A stretch of 46,046 bases of DNA from Planctomycetaceae bacterium (GTDB taxonomy: Bacteria > Planctomycetota > Planctomycetia > Pirellulales > Thermoguttaceae), in contig JAIRWK010000320.1 of the NCBI GenBank assembly GCA_031268995.1, positions 1 through 46,046 on the forward strand. Direction: 5' to 3'. Position 1 is the stretch's first letter, and every line of letters starts with the position of its first letter. The position numbers and the translations under genes were made by a program. This document shows, piece by piece, positions 45,778 through 46,046 of the stretch. The notes under the pieces are model-generated. The model did not search any database and was not told where the DNA came from. It saw only the letters and a list, made by a program, of their open reading frames with translations.

Positions 45778-45984
45778 TCACGGCACGATGGCTTTTTCGA
45801 TTTCGCTGAAGGGACAGTGTTGACCTTTTTCGTTCTGCAAACTAAAGTTGTCGTGAAGGGCTTGCAAATCGTTCAAATCTTGCAAGGGAACTTCCCATTC
45901 TGAATAGTGTTGCATGAGTACCGCTATAAAATTGGAACTCCAAGCAACTAATTCCGAGTCTTTTCTAGGTAAATAACCTTCCAT
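45778..45984 (-). CDS. Small protein MEGYLPRKDSELVAWSSNFIAVL..., possibly a truncated remnant of a longer family
   Basis: Strong RBS (ggagaaaaatATG); the stop lies close to a family D hairpin. Confidence 0.45.
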   Translation of the reverse strand: MEGYLPRKDSELVAWSSNFIAVLMQHYSEWEVPLQDLNDLQALHDNFSLQNEKGQHCPFSEIEKAIVP

Positions 45985-46010
45985 ATTTTTCTCCTTTTTG
46001 TTTAAGGATA

Positions 46011-46046
46011 TACCGCAGCTACTATGAAATTTATCTTTTTAAGACA
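46011..46046 (-). repeat. Family C element, cut by the window end
   Basis: TA-taccgcagctactatgaaatttatctttttaagaca matches the C right terminus. Confidence 0.75.

Noticed and set aside
1-46046. tRNA/rRNA genes
   Set aside because: No convincing cloverleaf or conserved rRNA sequence was spotted by eye; tRNAscan-SE would be needed to be sure.

Overview
The window looks like a Planctomycetota-type chromosome segment with moderately low GC. It holds about 27 supportable coding regions: acyl-CoA dehydrogenase, ispG, ispD, an HzsA-like PD40/c-heme protein, cheW, a manC-like nucleotidyltransferase, an SDR epimerase, a Gfo/Idh/MocA oxidoreductase, a cupin plus sugar-isomerase pair, a hybrid histidine kinase with a c-heme motif, an FAD oxidoreductase, CNNM/CBS, UvrC, GT4, an SGNH hydrolase and several planctomycete-style unknowns. 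A bacterial microcompartment (BMC) operon lies at about 33.9-40.1 kb on the minus strand. It encodes three EutN/CcmL pentamers, an aldehyde dehydrogenase, a class II aldolase and an accessory protein, but no BMC-H hexamer or PduL is visible here. The main unexplained signal is a very dense set of small dispersed intergenic elements. Family A (about 99 bp, or about 122 bp in a long form) occurs roughly 30 times. Nested copies give three filled-versus-empty site comparisons (A in C, C in D, A in F), each consistent with insertion at a TA dinucleotide and duplication of TA. This points to non-autonomous Tc1/mariner/IS630-like MITEs. A degenerate A copy appears to sit in frame inside the manC-like gene, and A copies supply C-terminal tails and stop codons to at least three ORFs, two of them in the BMC operon. 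All product calls come from reading the translated sequence; no database search was run.
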